Assembly: GCA_036583965.1 (NCBI GenBank)
Contig: JAZBQD010000034.1
Coordinates: 620,001-684,000, forward strand
Origin: Prunella strophiata
Lineage: Eukaryota; Chordata; Aves; Passeriformes; Prunellidae
DNA: 64,000 bases
Reading direction: 5' to 3'
Shown: one piece after another, positions 10,579-22,559 of the stretch
How the letters are laid out: each line of letters begins with the position of its first letter
Position numbering within the stretch: the stretch's first letter is position 1
Translations under genes and position numbers: made by a program
The notes under the pieces: model-generated
Database searches by the model: none
Told to the model about the DNA's origin: nothing
What the model saw: the letters and a program-made list of their open reading frames with translations, nothing else

Positions 10579-13500
10579 CTAGTGGTGGCTTGGCCTTTTT
10601 AGGCCACTGGCTTACTCTACAACACAAGTATCTGCTGATGCAGGAGGAAGAGGAGCTCTGTGTGTGTGTGGGTCTGTGTATTTCCCCGAGCTGCGCAGTC
10701 ATGCTCATCCAACAGAGGGAAAAGGGTCACACAAAGCAGGAGTGTCCCCTGGGAAAATAGCTTTTTTCTCTGCTGTCCACTCTCAAGGTATTAAACACCG
10801 TGGGTTGTGTCTGCTGTGAGGCAGAGCAGGTATATTCCTATGCAGAATTTCCTGGTGCTGTGTCAAAGGGTGGAAGTTTATACTTAAGATTCACAACAGC
10901 TGTTTAAAGTGCCTATGTCTCGTGCCAGCCATACCACCTGAATGGCCAAGGGATATATATAAAACTTCAATTTTTTTTGAATGTTTGTTGTTATTCATTT
11001 GGAGACGGATGAGAGGAGATTCCTCACAAATGATGTAACCTATGTAGACTGTTATTTCCAACAGTGTGAGCTGAAAAATTAGGGAGGAAAAACCAGGTCA
11101 AACTGAAACTTTTTTTTCTTTTTAAGTGAGACAAAGTTCTGAGTGGAGTGATTTGGGTTTACCAGAGACATTTAATTCACTCTTATTAAGGATTTATTTA
11201 ATTTCTTTAAATACATGTGATTTCATAGGGGAAAAAAAGAGAAATAGAAGTTTTGAAGGTAAAAAACAATTATGTGATGAGTAAAATAGTCTCCCCTGCC
11301 TATTTGTCAGTTGAAACTGATTTGAACCCCCCCTGATTTGAACCTTCAATCTTTGGCAGTTTTCTGTTGCTTTAGCAAATGCTGCCTCTCTCTACTTGCT
11401 GAGGCCCTGGATGGAACCTTTTCTGGAGCCCATAGATGGGTGCAGAGCTCAGACCTTCTCCCTGTCCCACCCATTCCTGCTGCCCTCCTTCTGCCCCCCC
11501 CTTTTATAAGAGGCTGAATCCTGGCTGATGGCAGCAAAGGTCAGAACACTGTTTTCTTTCTCCTGTGGCATTTTAAGTGCCTGTGTTAAGGTGCCAACCC
11601 AAGGAGATCTACACTGTGAGCATCCTCCAGATCCTTCATCTTCCCCGTCCCTCAGCAACGTCTGGCATATAGTGGGGGCCCCGTGGCCATCAAGACCTGT
11701 AAATTTAGTGGTTACTGACACTGACAAGCCAAGCTGTGAGCTCTGGGCTGGTAGTGACCAGTCCCTGACTGTTTGTTGTGGGTGGGACTCGTTTCTACTC
11801 AGAAAATTATGGAAAATTTAGTCCAACCAGTGCAGCGTGAAGGTGGCTGACACTTGCCTGGGCAAGGGCTGATTCCCAGCCTTGGAGCAGACTAAAGGGT
11901 AACTGTCTGCACATCCCAGTGGCTGCCAGGATGGAGGACCCGTGGCTGAGCCACAGGAAGCATAACTGAGTTATGCTGGGCTTGGAAAACAACCGTTTGA
12001 GTTTCCCAAGCCACATCAAACCCATCTAAAGAGAGATGAATTGGTCTGCTCAGGCCTAAAGGATAGAAAACACTGCCTTTGTTTTGAAAAAAACAACCAC
12101 AGCGGCCAGGAATAAGAGAAGACGTAACTGCACCAAAGCCTCTGATGGGAGTTTCCTCCTGGGTTAAACAGCGCAGGCATCCTGAGGTTCACCGTATATT
12201 TTGAGGGATGTCCTGGATGCAGGACAATGTAGCCCAGCTGGGAGAAGCACTGCAGGTGATGCTGATGTTCCCCTTCCCAGCTGAGGGCTTCTTCCTCCCT
12301 TGGAATGTGTTTTCAGTGGCTTGTGCAATCCCAGTCTTGGAAGGGCCAGATTTTTGTGCCGAAGAGGAAATTATGAACCTGCTTTTGTCCCAGGTGAATG
12401 CAATGAGCTCTGGTAATCATAGGGAGAAATTTGTAATTGAGAAACTTCACCCCAAAACTTTGCAGCTTGGGGATTCAGAGACATATGCCCATTTTGGGGT
12501 ACACCCCTATGACTACCCAGGAGAGAGGTGCCACCAGAAACTCTGGCACGGGTGGAGCAGCAAGGGTGCAGGGAAAGGCTGTCACAGTGTGTTGTGAGGC
12601 TGTGCAGAGTCAGCAGCCCCTGTGGTGGCCAGTTTGAAGCTGCATGGGAGCAGAGCCCACTGTGCCCCGCTGAGAAGTGACCATGGCCAGCTGTGAGGTG
12701 AGCATGGCACAGGCCTGGAGCAGCTGCTGGCTAGAGGGGTTTGTGTGTGAGGCCGGAGGGAGCAGCCAGGAACCAGAGGGAAGGCAAGGGTGTGCGAGGG
12801 ATGGGCCATGGCCCAGCCAGCAGGGCCTGAGTTCCTGGGAGGTAGCATGTTACTTTGATCAGATGATCGGGTTTGCATGAATCAGAATATAAAAATCTTG
12901 GCTGGGGCTTACAAAGGAGTCTAGAGAAATGAGCTGCCTCTTTATGTGTGTATCTGACACGGGCACAGAGTGAAAACCCTTCCACTCCTTGGTGAGACCA
13001 TTTTCCAAGGAGAGACAGCTATGTGGAGCTTAGATGTTGTTCACAGCCATGGCAGGCTTTCGGGCTGTGATCATCTCTGCTCAAGAGTTTTCAAAAGGAT
13101 AAAATGAGCCTCCTATTATAAGGACTGAAAATAATCCTAAATGAATAACACACATGCAGCTTTCACAGGCACACATTTCTGAGCCATTGGAAATGTTGGC
13201 ATATGCAAACAAACAAAAACACATGTCCCAGGCCTCTGGTTTTCATAGATTCCTGCATGCCATGACATTTGGGGGGGGGTGGCATTGCCAAGAGCTAACG
13301 AACCAGATTCCTGGGCTTGACTTGCAGAGCTGGCTTGGGGATGCAGGGACAGAGAGGGGAGGCCTTTGGGCTGGGGATAGGCTCTGGAGACCACGGCACT
13401 GCAGGAGAGCCTGCATGGGGTGCCTGCTCATGGGGGGACAGGGCAGTGGGGAGGGCTGATCCCCATGGGGCAGGGTGGGCAGTGAAGAGGCTCCAGAGAA

Positions 13501-13959
13501 AGGTGTGCAATGGGGAGGCTCTGGAGCAAGGTGTGCAATGGGGAGGCTCTCTAGAAGCCACCTGAAACCAGGGATCTGAGACCCAGCTCCTCTAGAAGGC
13601 AAAGAGGTGATGGAGAGCAATTGCTTGGAAACCCACAGCTGATGGCAGTGCCTAAAGCACTCCTTGGAGAGAAAGTCTGCTTGAGTTGCCTCTGTGTGAC
13701 TCCATCTGATCTTAAAGTTGCAGTGACAGTGGCAATCACTATCAGAGCCAGCACCAGCCTCTGGGGACCCTGAGGGTGAGGGATAGGGACCCTGCCCAGA
13801 GCTGGCAGAGATCTGGGCTTGTGCAGGCTGTGCCGTGCAGAGCAGCTGGATGATCACACAGCTCGTGTGCACCATCCGTCTGCTTGCCTGCCTGTCTGGA
13901 TTCCTTGGGAAAGGTAAAACACCGTTTCCTGCAGGGTCAGATATTTTGGAGGGGGAAGA
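10579..13959. other. Intergenic, no gene seen
   Basis: Contains AT-rich unique sequence (about 10950-11330) and a GC-rich stretch (about 13310-13570) with two adjacent copies of a 28-bp unit beginning ggtgtgcaatggggaggctc, near 13503 and 13531. The 240-codon minus-strand frame at 13243-13965 runs through this GC-rich stretch, overlaps plus-strand frames and resembles no protein I know; I treat it as a chance frame. Confidence 0.6.
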
Positions 13960-14170
13960 AAGCAATTTGTGGCTGTGTTGTCTGCCTGATCAAAAGTGTT
14001 ACCGGACTGAGCTACACAATGTGCACTCTTTAAACCGGTCCCAATTAGCCCTTCTTGCTAATGCTGCGTTTCATTCCTGGGAGACTGCACTGGGAGAGCT
14101 GTTATGACTTTGTGATTGTGCACATACCTTTATGTGCTTTCATTCTTAATCCCCTTTTTGCAGAAGCCAA
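13960..14170. promoter_or_regulatory. Candidate non-coding element
   Basis: Repeat-free block with a TCF/LEF-like gatcaaaag (about 13989), two TTAGC/CTAAT homeodomain-like sites (about 14044-14062) and an AT-rich end. It lies just before an ancient LINE. Enhancer function is inferred from composition only. Confidence 0.3.
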
Positions 14171-14259
14171 AAGGTCTTCCAGCCAAAAAGGAAATCAAAA
14201 CCTTTTGTTGGCTGCTTCATAAGAATTAAGGGTGGGATGAAGGTTGTAGCAGGATCTTA

Positions 14260-14905
14260 ATTAGCCATTGTAAATAACGAGAGCGGCAGTGCCTGCAACC
14301 ATATACCACCTTGGGTTGAGATATTGTCAGACCACACAAAGCTAGGTGAATGGGCAGCACAATGGCAGATAAAATTCACCCCTGATAACTGCAAGGCAAG
14401 GCATGGTGAGGAATAATTCGAGCTGTGCCTGCACTCTGTCAGGTTCCACGTTAATTGTAGTAATTTACACTCACAAAATGAGTGCAATAACAGCCACTCT
14501 TGGGTCTTTTTTCCTCTTTGCTGTTGTGAGAATAAAACAAAATATGAGGATGGTTAAAGAGAGGGATTTAAAATATTCCCTAATTCCTGTCTGCTCACAG
14601 CATAGATCCGGAGGAGACCCTTGCTAACACACCGAGCTTCTCTCTGGATATCTGATCTCAAAAGGGGATATAGTGGAAATAATAAGTGTTCAGAGGCTGA
14701 CAATGAAAATACTTAGAGGCCTGGTGAGGGAATGCTTTATGTAGGTATTGAAAGGATTGTGCCTGCTTCATTTAGAGACAGAAAAGTAATGAATAGTCTA
14801 GACTACAGAGAAAGTAAATTGGGATCTCCCACTCACCTGCTCTCCCAACACACAGAAATTCAATGAAAGGCAGCAAATGTCAAAACTATTGAAAGAGAGG
14901 GGTTC
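14260..14905 (+). mobile_element. Ancient degraded CR1-type LINE fragment
   Basis: The segment near 14351-14410 (gggcagcacaatggcagata, then aaattca) corresponds to the conserved reverse-transcriptase C-terminal region of old CR1-type LINEs, where the protein reads WQMKF followed by DKC. Further blocks in the right order follow: ctcaaaaggggatatagtgg (about 14658) with the gttcagaggc segment, then caatgaaaggcagca near 14863. Many indels and stops show that it is very old and dead. Exact ends and subfamily are uncertain. Confidence 0.65.
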
Positions 14906-15791
14906 TTGACTTGGGGAAAATTAACATGTAGCATGGAAATTAGCTTTGGGCTCAGACAGTGGGAGCCCAGAGAGCAGCCTCAGAGGGGCAGGGTGTTGAG
15001 CAGCACACACCCATACAGACTGGTGTTTCACCCATCCCACCCAGTGAAAACCACTGGGGTTCAACCTTGTTTCATCTACGTTAAATAGCTCTGGAGAAAG
15101 AATGAAATAACTCCATATGTGCTCTGAGTCCTTGCCCTGTCCTGTGTCACAAAGACCTGCTGTTCTCATACTCCTGTGCTGGCTGAAGGAACAGCAAAGA
15201 CGCTCCATGATGGCCTTGCAGGACATTTGTATGGTCCATCCTGGCTCTTTTACTTTTCCAGTAAAAAAAGTAAAAAAAGCACCTCTTTCCAGTGAGACCT
15301 TTGAGACCTTTGTCCATGTGGCAACCCTGGTTGCAAACCTTACCTTGCCTTTTCTCTCGGTGCTTTATAGATTCCAAGGCCCTTCCTGTGTCACAGAGGG
15401 ACCATCCCATTTGCTCACCATCAAGACAGCATCAGTGTGGGATGTGGCAGGGATATATATGGCCGTGTGTTGCATGGAGTTGGAGAGGAGAACTGTCCTA
15501 CCCCTCCACAGGGTGACCCAGACCTTGCCCAGCCCTCGCTGCCTTTCACATCAGCCAGCCAGACAACTGAGCACAAGTGGTCCCATTCTGGAGGTGGAGA
15601 AGTTGGGATTACTTGTCTGTTCTTGAACATGGCAAGTTTTGCCCCGGGGATCTAAATGGCTGCATGGCATGGTTTGCTGGGAAGCACCACAAACAGCTTC
15701 TGGGTGGGGGCAAGTCTGGCTCCAGAGCTCTGGGCCCTGCCATGGCTGGTGTCTTCTCCAGGAGCAGCAGGGGCTGGGCTGGGCAGTGTGG
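14906..15791. other. Intergenic, no gene seen
   Basis: Unique sequence leading into the minisatellite. The 169-codon plus-strand frame at 15117-15626 has no recognisable domain and overlaps frames on the other strand. Confidence 0.55.
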
Positions 15792-16447
15792 CTGTGGGCC
15801 TGGCCTGGCTGTGGGCTCAGCTGTGGGCCCGGCTGTGGGTCCAGCCCAGCTGTGGGCTCGGCTGTGGGCCTGGCTGTGGGCCTGGCCTGGCTGTGGGCTC
15901 GGCTGTGGGTCCGGCCCAGCTGTGGGCCTGGCCTGACTGTGGGTCCAGCTGTGGACCCGGCCTGGCTGTGGGCCTGGCCTGGCTGTGGGCTCGGCTGTGG
16001 GTCTGGCCCAACTGTGGGCCTGGCCCGGCTGTGGGTCCGGCCCAGCTGTGGGCCTGGCCTGACTGTGGGCCCAGCTGTGGGCCTGGCCTGACTGTGGGCC
16101 CAGCTGTGGGCCTGGCCCGACTGTGGGCCCAGCTGTGGGCCTGGCCCGACTGTGGGCCCAGCTGTGGGTCCGGCCCGGCTGTGGGCTCAGCTGTGGGCCC
16201 GGCTGGGGGCCCAGCTGTGGCCCTGGCCTGACTGTGGGCCCAGCTGTGGACCTGGCCTGGCTGTGGGCCCAGCTGTGGGCCCGGCCCGGCTGTGGGCTCA
16301 GCTGTGGGCCCGGCTGTGGGCTCAGCTGTGGGCCTGGCCTGACTGTGGGCCCAGCTGTGGACCCGGCCTGGCTGTGGGCCCAGCTGTGGGTCCGGCCCGG
16401 CTGTGGGCTCAGCTGTGGGCCCGGCTGTGGGCCCGGCTGTGGGCCCG
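15792..16447. repeat. GC-rich minisatellite built from 12-bp and 17-bp units (29-bp higher-order unit)
   Basis: About 655 bp made only of units starting CTGTGGG. One form is 12 bp (ctgtgggcccag or ctgtgggctcgg), the other 17 bp (ctgtgggcctggcctga and variants). They often alternate, giving a 29-bp higher-order unit, with some runs of two 12-mers or two 17-mers. 29 is not a multiple of 3 and the unit lacks stop codons, so long open frames appear in several frames on both strands, including a 379-codon minus-strand frame at 15609-16748 and a 261-codon plus-strand frame at 16123-16908. These are artefacts of the repeat. Copy number is probably polymorphic. Confidence 0.97.
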
Positions 16448-17689
16448 TCATGCTGCCGGCAGACGCTGCCATGGGTGGTCTGAACATGGCCCGAGGTGCC
16501 CTAATCTCCAATCTGCTGCAGCAGCCAAATGATTTAGGGCTGGAGGTTTGCTTCGTACCTGTGCAAGGTGTGAACCCAGACCACGGCCTGCTCGTGAGAC
16601 AACACAGTGAGGGCAGACCCTCACTCTTTCCAGGTGGCTCCTCCAAACATGGGGTGGCTTCACTCAGGTGCTGGGACCACCTGCCAGCAGCTGAGCCACA
16701 AGCCAGCAAAGCCCTTCTTCCTCTCAAGGCATCACTCTCCAAGTGCATGGAGCAAGCCAGATCCCACAGGCAGCTCCCAGCTGCCTGGGGAGGCAGGGAT
16801 TGCCTTCAGGAAGTGACTGACTTGGCAAATAAACCAAAACCCTGCCCCTGGGTGGAATTCATGACATGTAAATTTATAGGTGACTTCTGTGTAGCAAGGG
16901 AGCAGTGACAGAGTGAATGCCTTACGGTTGTGCTTCATTAAACACCTTTCCACCCGAGCCAAGAGGTTCCTACACCAGAGCAGCAACCAAAGCCTCTCCT
17001 GGCAGCCTCTCAGCCACAGGGAAAAGGGCCACGCTGCACCTGGGATACAGACAGCAAGCTCCAGGGTGGGTTTGGCTGTGAGCAGAGGGGAGCCATGACA
17101 CCTGAAGCAGCCCTGCTGGTGGGGTCTCTCCTGCTCAAAGAGGTCAGAAAATCATTGCTCCAGGAGAAATTACACCAAGTCCTTGAAAATGGCAGAAAAA
17201 ATGGATCAAAGGAGTGCACAGGATGAAAGATTAAAAGTCATTTGGTTTCCAGAGAAGTGGTGGTGGATGTAGGTGAAAATGTGACTGTTGCTGGAGGTTA
17301 GAGAATCAGGGGAGGGCTGTGCCTCTGCCTGCTGGCAAATATCTGGAGCATTTTATTCCGTTATCTCCTTTTGGGGGTGCATTATCAGCTTCACATCTGC
17401 CAAACAACTTCTCTGATGTTTGAAAGGCGTAGCTGGTTCCTGAGCAGGAAGTGCATCTTCCTGGAGGGAGCAGGGACACCCGCTAGAGACGCTGGATGTG
17501 CTGGGACGATGGAGGGGACAATGTGAGTACCCACCTGCACGGGGAAAGTGCAGGGCCTCCCTCCGGTGGGGTCCCTTGCTCTGCTGTATCTCAAACATAT
17601 GCATTCGGTCCTGCACGGATATCGGGGTAAATTCAGTCAATTATCTCCCACCATCTCTGCTGAAAGTGGTACTTAATCCTTTCCTTTAA
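16448..17689. other. Intergenic, no gene seen
   Basis: Unique, medium-GC sequence after the minisatellite. Short open frames only; nothing recognised. Confidence 0.6.
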
Positions 17690-18045
17690 ACCTTTTATCT
17701 GACATTAAATGGTCATTAGTTTAAAATAAAAAAGTTAAGCTGACTCACTTTCCAGCTGGAAAAACCTTTATAATTGCAGTAAAAATGCACCAAAGGCATG
17801 AACTGATAACATTGTTTTAGGGAGCAAACAAAAACCACCATCAGTTTTGTATTCATTATTTTTCTGGGCAAATGAATGAAACAAACACGATCACTGATTT
17901 GTAACTTGTGGGCACATTCTTGTGTTTACTGTTAGACCTTCCTGGAAATTTCCCGACTTAGAAGAAACATTTAAATTATAACCAGCTACACATTTCTGGT
18001 GGGACTCTTATCCAGTTATAAATAATAAGGAAGTCTTTAGGCCGA
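17690..18045. promoter_or_regulatory. Candidate non-coding element, AT-rich
   Basis: A repeat-free, AT-rich block with several ATTA/TAAT cores and an AP-1/MAF-like gctgactcac at about 17739-17748. It contrasts with the GC-richer flanks. A regulatory role is inferred from composition and from lying downstream of a developmental gene. Confidence 0.35.
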
Positions 18046-18350
18046 TGAGGAGGAATTCAGATTCATCTCCCCAATGTTTTCAGTCAAACCCAGGAACCCA
18101 AGACCCTGCTGCTCTGAGAGTGAGGAGGGATGCTGCTGGGGATCAGGCATCGTTTTGTGAGTGCAATGGAGAAAGCAGGAGACCTGACTCACCTGCCTGT
18201 CCTTCTCCATGGACTCATGAGCTGTTTGCATCATTAAGGAACAAGTCTTTGCTCACCTACACCCAACACCTACAGCCAACACCTACACCTACACTGTACC
18301 ATCCTGGAGGAACTCATGTTTTCTCCCTGGGCTTCTCTGGCTGGGATGTG
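18046..18350. other. Intergenic, no gene seen
   Basis: Short unique stretch before a CR1 fragment, with an imperfect ACACCTAC-type simple repeat near 18258-18297. Confidence 0.5.
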
Positions 18351-18614
18351 TCACAGAATCACAGACTGGTTATTAAGTTACAGACTAGTTATTAAAGCCC
18401 ATCCAGTGCTACCCCCTGCCATGGCAGGGACATCTTCCACTGTCCCAGGCTGCTCTGAGCCCCGTCCAACTTGGCCTTGGACACTGCCAAGGATCCAGGG
18501 ACAGCCACGGCTTCTCTGGGCACCCTGTGCCAGGGCCTGCCCACCCTCACAGAGAAGAATTTCCTCCTGCTATCCAATCTAACCCTGCCCTCTGGCAGTG
18601 GGAAGCTGTTTAAA
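18351..18614 (-). mobile_element. CR1 LINE 3' fragment (5'-truncated)
   Basis: Read on the plus strand it begins tcacagaatcacagactggt, the reverse complement of the CR1 3' tail. It continues through the diagnostic ccctgccatggcagggacat, the tggccttggacactgccaag block and the cttctctgggcaccctgtgc block. The element lies on the minus strand and is cut off at its 5' side near 18614. The segment after the tail is partly duplicated (gttattaag and gttattaaag). Confidence 0.92.
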
Positions 18615-20219
18615 GGAACAGGGAGGGATCCAGACTTGGTGGGAGCTGCTGGGAGATTCAGTGTCCCTTTCTGCTCTGACCATGGTGTCACCCAGGCAAG
18701 GATGGTGGGTGCAGCACGGGCCCTGGAGAAGCTCCCACTCTACTGTGCACCAGTGACCACCTGCCCTGGGCACACAGGGACACACTCACTTGTGCCTGGT
18801 CCTGGCACCACCTCAGGGGACACCTTCACCAAGGCCATGCTGAACCTGGTGTTGGACTGGGATGATTGAACAAGAACTAAACATTAAATCAGGAATCAGT
18901 TAGGGATCTGGTGAAATATGACTGGGAATTTTGTCCTTTGTGCCTTGGAAAGTACAGCTAAAGGAAAAGGATTAAGTTTTACATTTTTTAAACCAGCTTT
19001 TTTTTTCTTGGAAAATTATTTGTCTTTTTCCAGCCTAGAAACAAAATCTAAAAATATTGAAATGTGAAAAGAATGCATTTCAGGTCTCAGGTTTTCTGCT
19101 TTTGACAAAAAAACAGGCTTCCTTCAATGCAAAATTTTTGCTTATCTGTAAATGTGTGGAGATTTCCAGCCAGCTCTTACATTGATTATTCAGTTAATAA
19201 GATTTGAAATGGCAGTGCTGAATTTTCCCATGGTTAACAGTGCAGTGCCAGGCCCTCTCCTCCTGGCCCCAGCCCTGTGTCACCCATGGCAGGGCAGCAC
19301 TGAGCCAGAGCAGGGGACCAGGGAGGAGGTTAGCTGCTGGGTGAATCACGGCTGTGTTGACATGGCCAGTCCAGCTCTTGCCATCCAAATGTTTGTGACC
19401 AGTTTGTAGCTGAAGCCCCAGAGCAAGGTGTGCTATGACCTCCTTCCCAGGATCCGTGTGCTCAGTGCTGGAGGCATCATTTCCAGGAAGCAATCCTGCT
19501 CCTTGTTTAATTTACTTCTAAATTATAGATTGTGTGGTCCATGAGCCGCTGGATTGGTGCTGCTGAATTTACAAGGGACAGTTGAAGTTCCTGCAGTGAA
19601 ACCTTTCCTGTGGCTATGGGAGCTCTCGTGTGCCCCATGAGGTCCTGCTGATTTCTGGGAAGGTTTGTCACCAGGTAAGTGAATAGGAACTGACTCCAAG
19701 CTTTAGGCCTGGGTCTGTTTTTGCGTGTGGATGCTTTACTAACAAGCCACAAGCCCCGGCTGTGGCTGCCCCCTTAACGTTGGGCGAGTGGGTTATTTGC
19801 ACTTGTTTGAGCATTTTGCTTTTGCTGGCAGGGAGCCCTCTCTCCCTGGCTACCTGCTCTGCTGCGTTTGCCACAGCCAGGGAGCTGGCAGGGCCAAAGG
19901 CTTGTGGAGCTCAATGTATGTCCCAGGAACTCAGTCCTGCCAGGGTTTTGTGACTGTAATAGCCATAAAGCAGAACAGCCATGATGGCAGGAGCGAGAGC
20001 AGCTCCCATCCCTGGTGCTGCTGCTGTTGCCCGTGGCTGCCAAGCTCTCCATGTCGGACTGGGGTTTATTGAGGCTGTGCTTTTTGGGGCTAGAGGTTTG
20101 TCCAGCACTTAGCACACCGGGGGCTTTGCACGAGAAAAGTCATGGTAACTGAAGGGCAGGACAAAGCACGACAGAAATTACAAGGGGCACGAGCCCCTTC
20201 CCGGTGCACAAGAGCTGCT
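18615..20219. other. Intergenic, no gene seen
   Basis: Unique sequence. It contains a perfect short hairpin at 20182-20199 (7-bp stem aaggggc, loop acga). No gene or repeat family recognised. Confidence 0.55.
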
Positions 20220-20350
20220 GTGAGAGGCTCCTGTTTGCATAATGAAGAGCTCGGCTTTTGCTGTCTGCCTGACTCATTTATGCTTTTCTGCAGCTCCGAG
20301 CCCCAATCCAGCCAGACTTGACATTAGCAGATGCCAAATGAGTATTTGCA
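20220..20350. promoter_or_regulatory. Candidate non-coding element with octamer-like site
   Basis: Contains tttgcataatga (about 20233), close to a POU octamer half-site with an ATTA core, and tgactcatttatgc (about 20270), which joins an AP-1 core to an AT-rich homeobox-like site. Regulatory function is inferred. Confidence 0.25.
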
Positions 20351-21879
20351 CAAATGTTCAGCAGCGAGTTTTTGTGCCACTCCCTCCCTCAAGGTGGCAA
20401 GTGTGGGTGTGGAGAGCTGCCCTGCCCCTGTTTGCGAACATGTCCCTTTGAACTCCCTGGCAGGGAGGGTGAAAGAGAGGGGAAAAGGTTTTCCAAGCAA
20501 GAAAATAAAAATAATTAATAAAAAAAGTCACCTGAACAGGTTCCAGCCTGTGTTATTTTGTTATTAACCCAGAAACCTGTGGATACTGAAATCTGGGAAA
20601 GGAGTGGAGGAGTGGAAATGGCCTCAGTAAGAGCGAGAATGTGGTGAGAAAGAAAGCCGAAAAAGCCTCAAATCATGACTTTGCTTTGTTGATATGAAAA
20701 TTAGACACATACAAATTAGCTAGGAAATATCCTGTTTCTTTCAGGGTGTTGAGGGAGGAGGAGGCATTAACCTTAGAAAGGGAACTCTCTGGCCACCCCA
20801 GGGAAGGTGGGAAGTAAGTGTCGGGTGATGTGTTGACTTTAATGCAGGAAAGGAGCCTGCTGCCGGGAGCAGCACTAATCCTGCATCTGCCTTTTGGGCT
20901 GCGGTTGTTAACATCCTCCTTTGTCTCCTGGATGCAAGGGCCCAGTTCCAAGGGGTGCCCACACACTGTCCCGGGCACACGGGCCCCTGCCTTGGCTGGG
21001 AAGGGCAGAAAGGGCCAGCTGGGGAGGGGTTTGCAGCTGAGGAATCCAAACCTGCTCGCCTCACGGGAGGCTGCCTGTGCTGGGCACAGCAGCGGGTGCT
21101 TTGCCACACACAGAATCGCAGGGCTTTGGTGGTGGCTCCCGTGGGAGCAGGACAGACCCTTCCCCTTCCCACAGCCCCTCAGAGGCTCAGGTGGGAAACA
21201 GGATCCAGCCACCTTTCCCAGACCTCCTGAGGCTCCAGCTGGGTTTGCCACCAGCCTGGGAGTGGGAGCGGCAGCGAAACGCCTGAGGATGGAAGAGTTA
21301 AGCACACCCTGGCAGCGCTCCCCTGCCTCCCCTCCCAGGCTCATCTAGCAGATGGGGGAAATACTAATTATCCCCGAGCGAGTGGTAGCTGTGTGGTGAG
21401 GGTGATGCTGTCCTGGAGCTGTGCCACGCTGCTCAGCATGAGGCAGCGCTGCCGAGGGAGCAGGGTGAGCCCGTTCAGGGTGACCCACGAGGGTGTGGTG
21501 GCACCAGCCTGGCAAGAGGATACTGCAGCAATAGGCTGGAAATAGGCTGGGCTTTTCCCATCCTGCCGTACCCTCACTTTGGGCACACTGATATCCCTAA
21601 TTCCTCTCAAGAATTCCCAAAAGAACGAGTAGTTTTTAGTCACGGCAGTTAGTCTTTGCAGGTAACTGGAAAGCTGCTCTGGCAGAGACTGTTTTGTTAA
21701 AAAACAAGCAAACAAACAAAAATCCACGGATTTAGCATGTCTGAGATGCCAAAGGTGCCTTGTCAGCAGGCAGCTCTTGTCCCTGGGGTTTGCAGGGTGG
21801 AGAGACAGGTTCCAGTTGTGTCTTTTGAGTGAGGGTCTGTGTGTCTGCCCCTCCCTTCTCCCCCAGCTCCTTGCCGCCG
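20351..21879. other. Intergenic, GC-richer segment, no gene seen
   Basis: About 20800-21340 is GC-rich and gives opposed long frames (20673-21344 minus, 20818-21348 plus) that cannot both be genes and match nothing known to me. The 229-codon minus-strand frame at 21368-22057 starts in the candidate element that follows; see findings. Confidence 0.55.
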
Positions 21880-22300
21880 CTCCAGGCTCTGCAGATGAAA
21901 GCTGCGTTCCAAACAAAGCATTATTGATTATTATCCCCTCGAATTTCAGAGTGGGCTTGCATTTCATGTACACACCACAGTCCACGGGCTTGCTGGAATA
22001 AATAACACATGGGAGCTTGTTCGTATGCCGAGTCAATAGGGAGCTGTCGGCTTTCATATGATTTCACACATTTTTTCAGCTAGCTCAGCAATCCAAATGC
22101 AAAAATCCAGCAAACAGGGACATCGTGTTTATTTCTGACAATCCCTGGAGAGGACTCTATCTGTAAACCAATGAACGGATTACACTCATCCATAGATGAT
22201 GGGTTTTTTTCCATCTGTGACAGATATTATATGGAAAATCTCCATTTAATATCTGATCCAAGAATAATTCAATACAAGTGAGTAATATAAGTTAAAAATG
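21880..22300. promoter_or_regulatory. Candidate non-coding element, strong motif content
   Basis: Repeat-free AT-rich block with attgattatta (about 21923), an octamer-like aaatgcaaaa (about 22096), tcatccatagatgatggg (about 22187) and tttaatatctgatcc (about 22245). The texture is that of a vertebrate conserved non-coding element. No alignment could be run, so conservation is unproven. A 229-codon minus-strand frame overlaps its left part. Confidence 0.45.
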
Positions 22301-22559
22301 CTGTAAGTTCTGCTTAACTCCTTCAGGGTGGGAGGCAGAAGCTGGTGGAATGGAGCTTGTGCATGGGTATCTCCTCTCGGCAACCTGACATCCATACAAC
22401 TCTGAGGAGCACAGCCTGTGACCCAGTGATCAGGTTTGGACCCTTCTGAAGGACACCCTAAAAGCTGGCTGAGAAATGAACAAAGGGTCTGAAAGGCAGA
22501 GGTTGTAGGTGGATCTCAGTCAGTGTTGTCATGATGGTCTAGAATAGTCCAGAGTCCTG

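Noticed and set aside
10926..10960. Short 5S rRNA-like match (gccataccacctgaatgg)
   Set aside because: Only about 18 bases resemble 5S; the following internal control region is absent, so neither a 5S gene nor a 5S-derived SINE is supported.
13243..13965. 240-codon minus-strand frame
   Set aside because: Lies in GC-rich DNA with local duplication, overlaps other frames on both strands, and has no recognisable domain or splice context.
15577..16908. Very long proline/glycine/tryptophan-rich frames on both strands (up to 379 codons)
   Set aside because: They are produced by the stop-free 29-bp minisatellite and occur in several frames at once.
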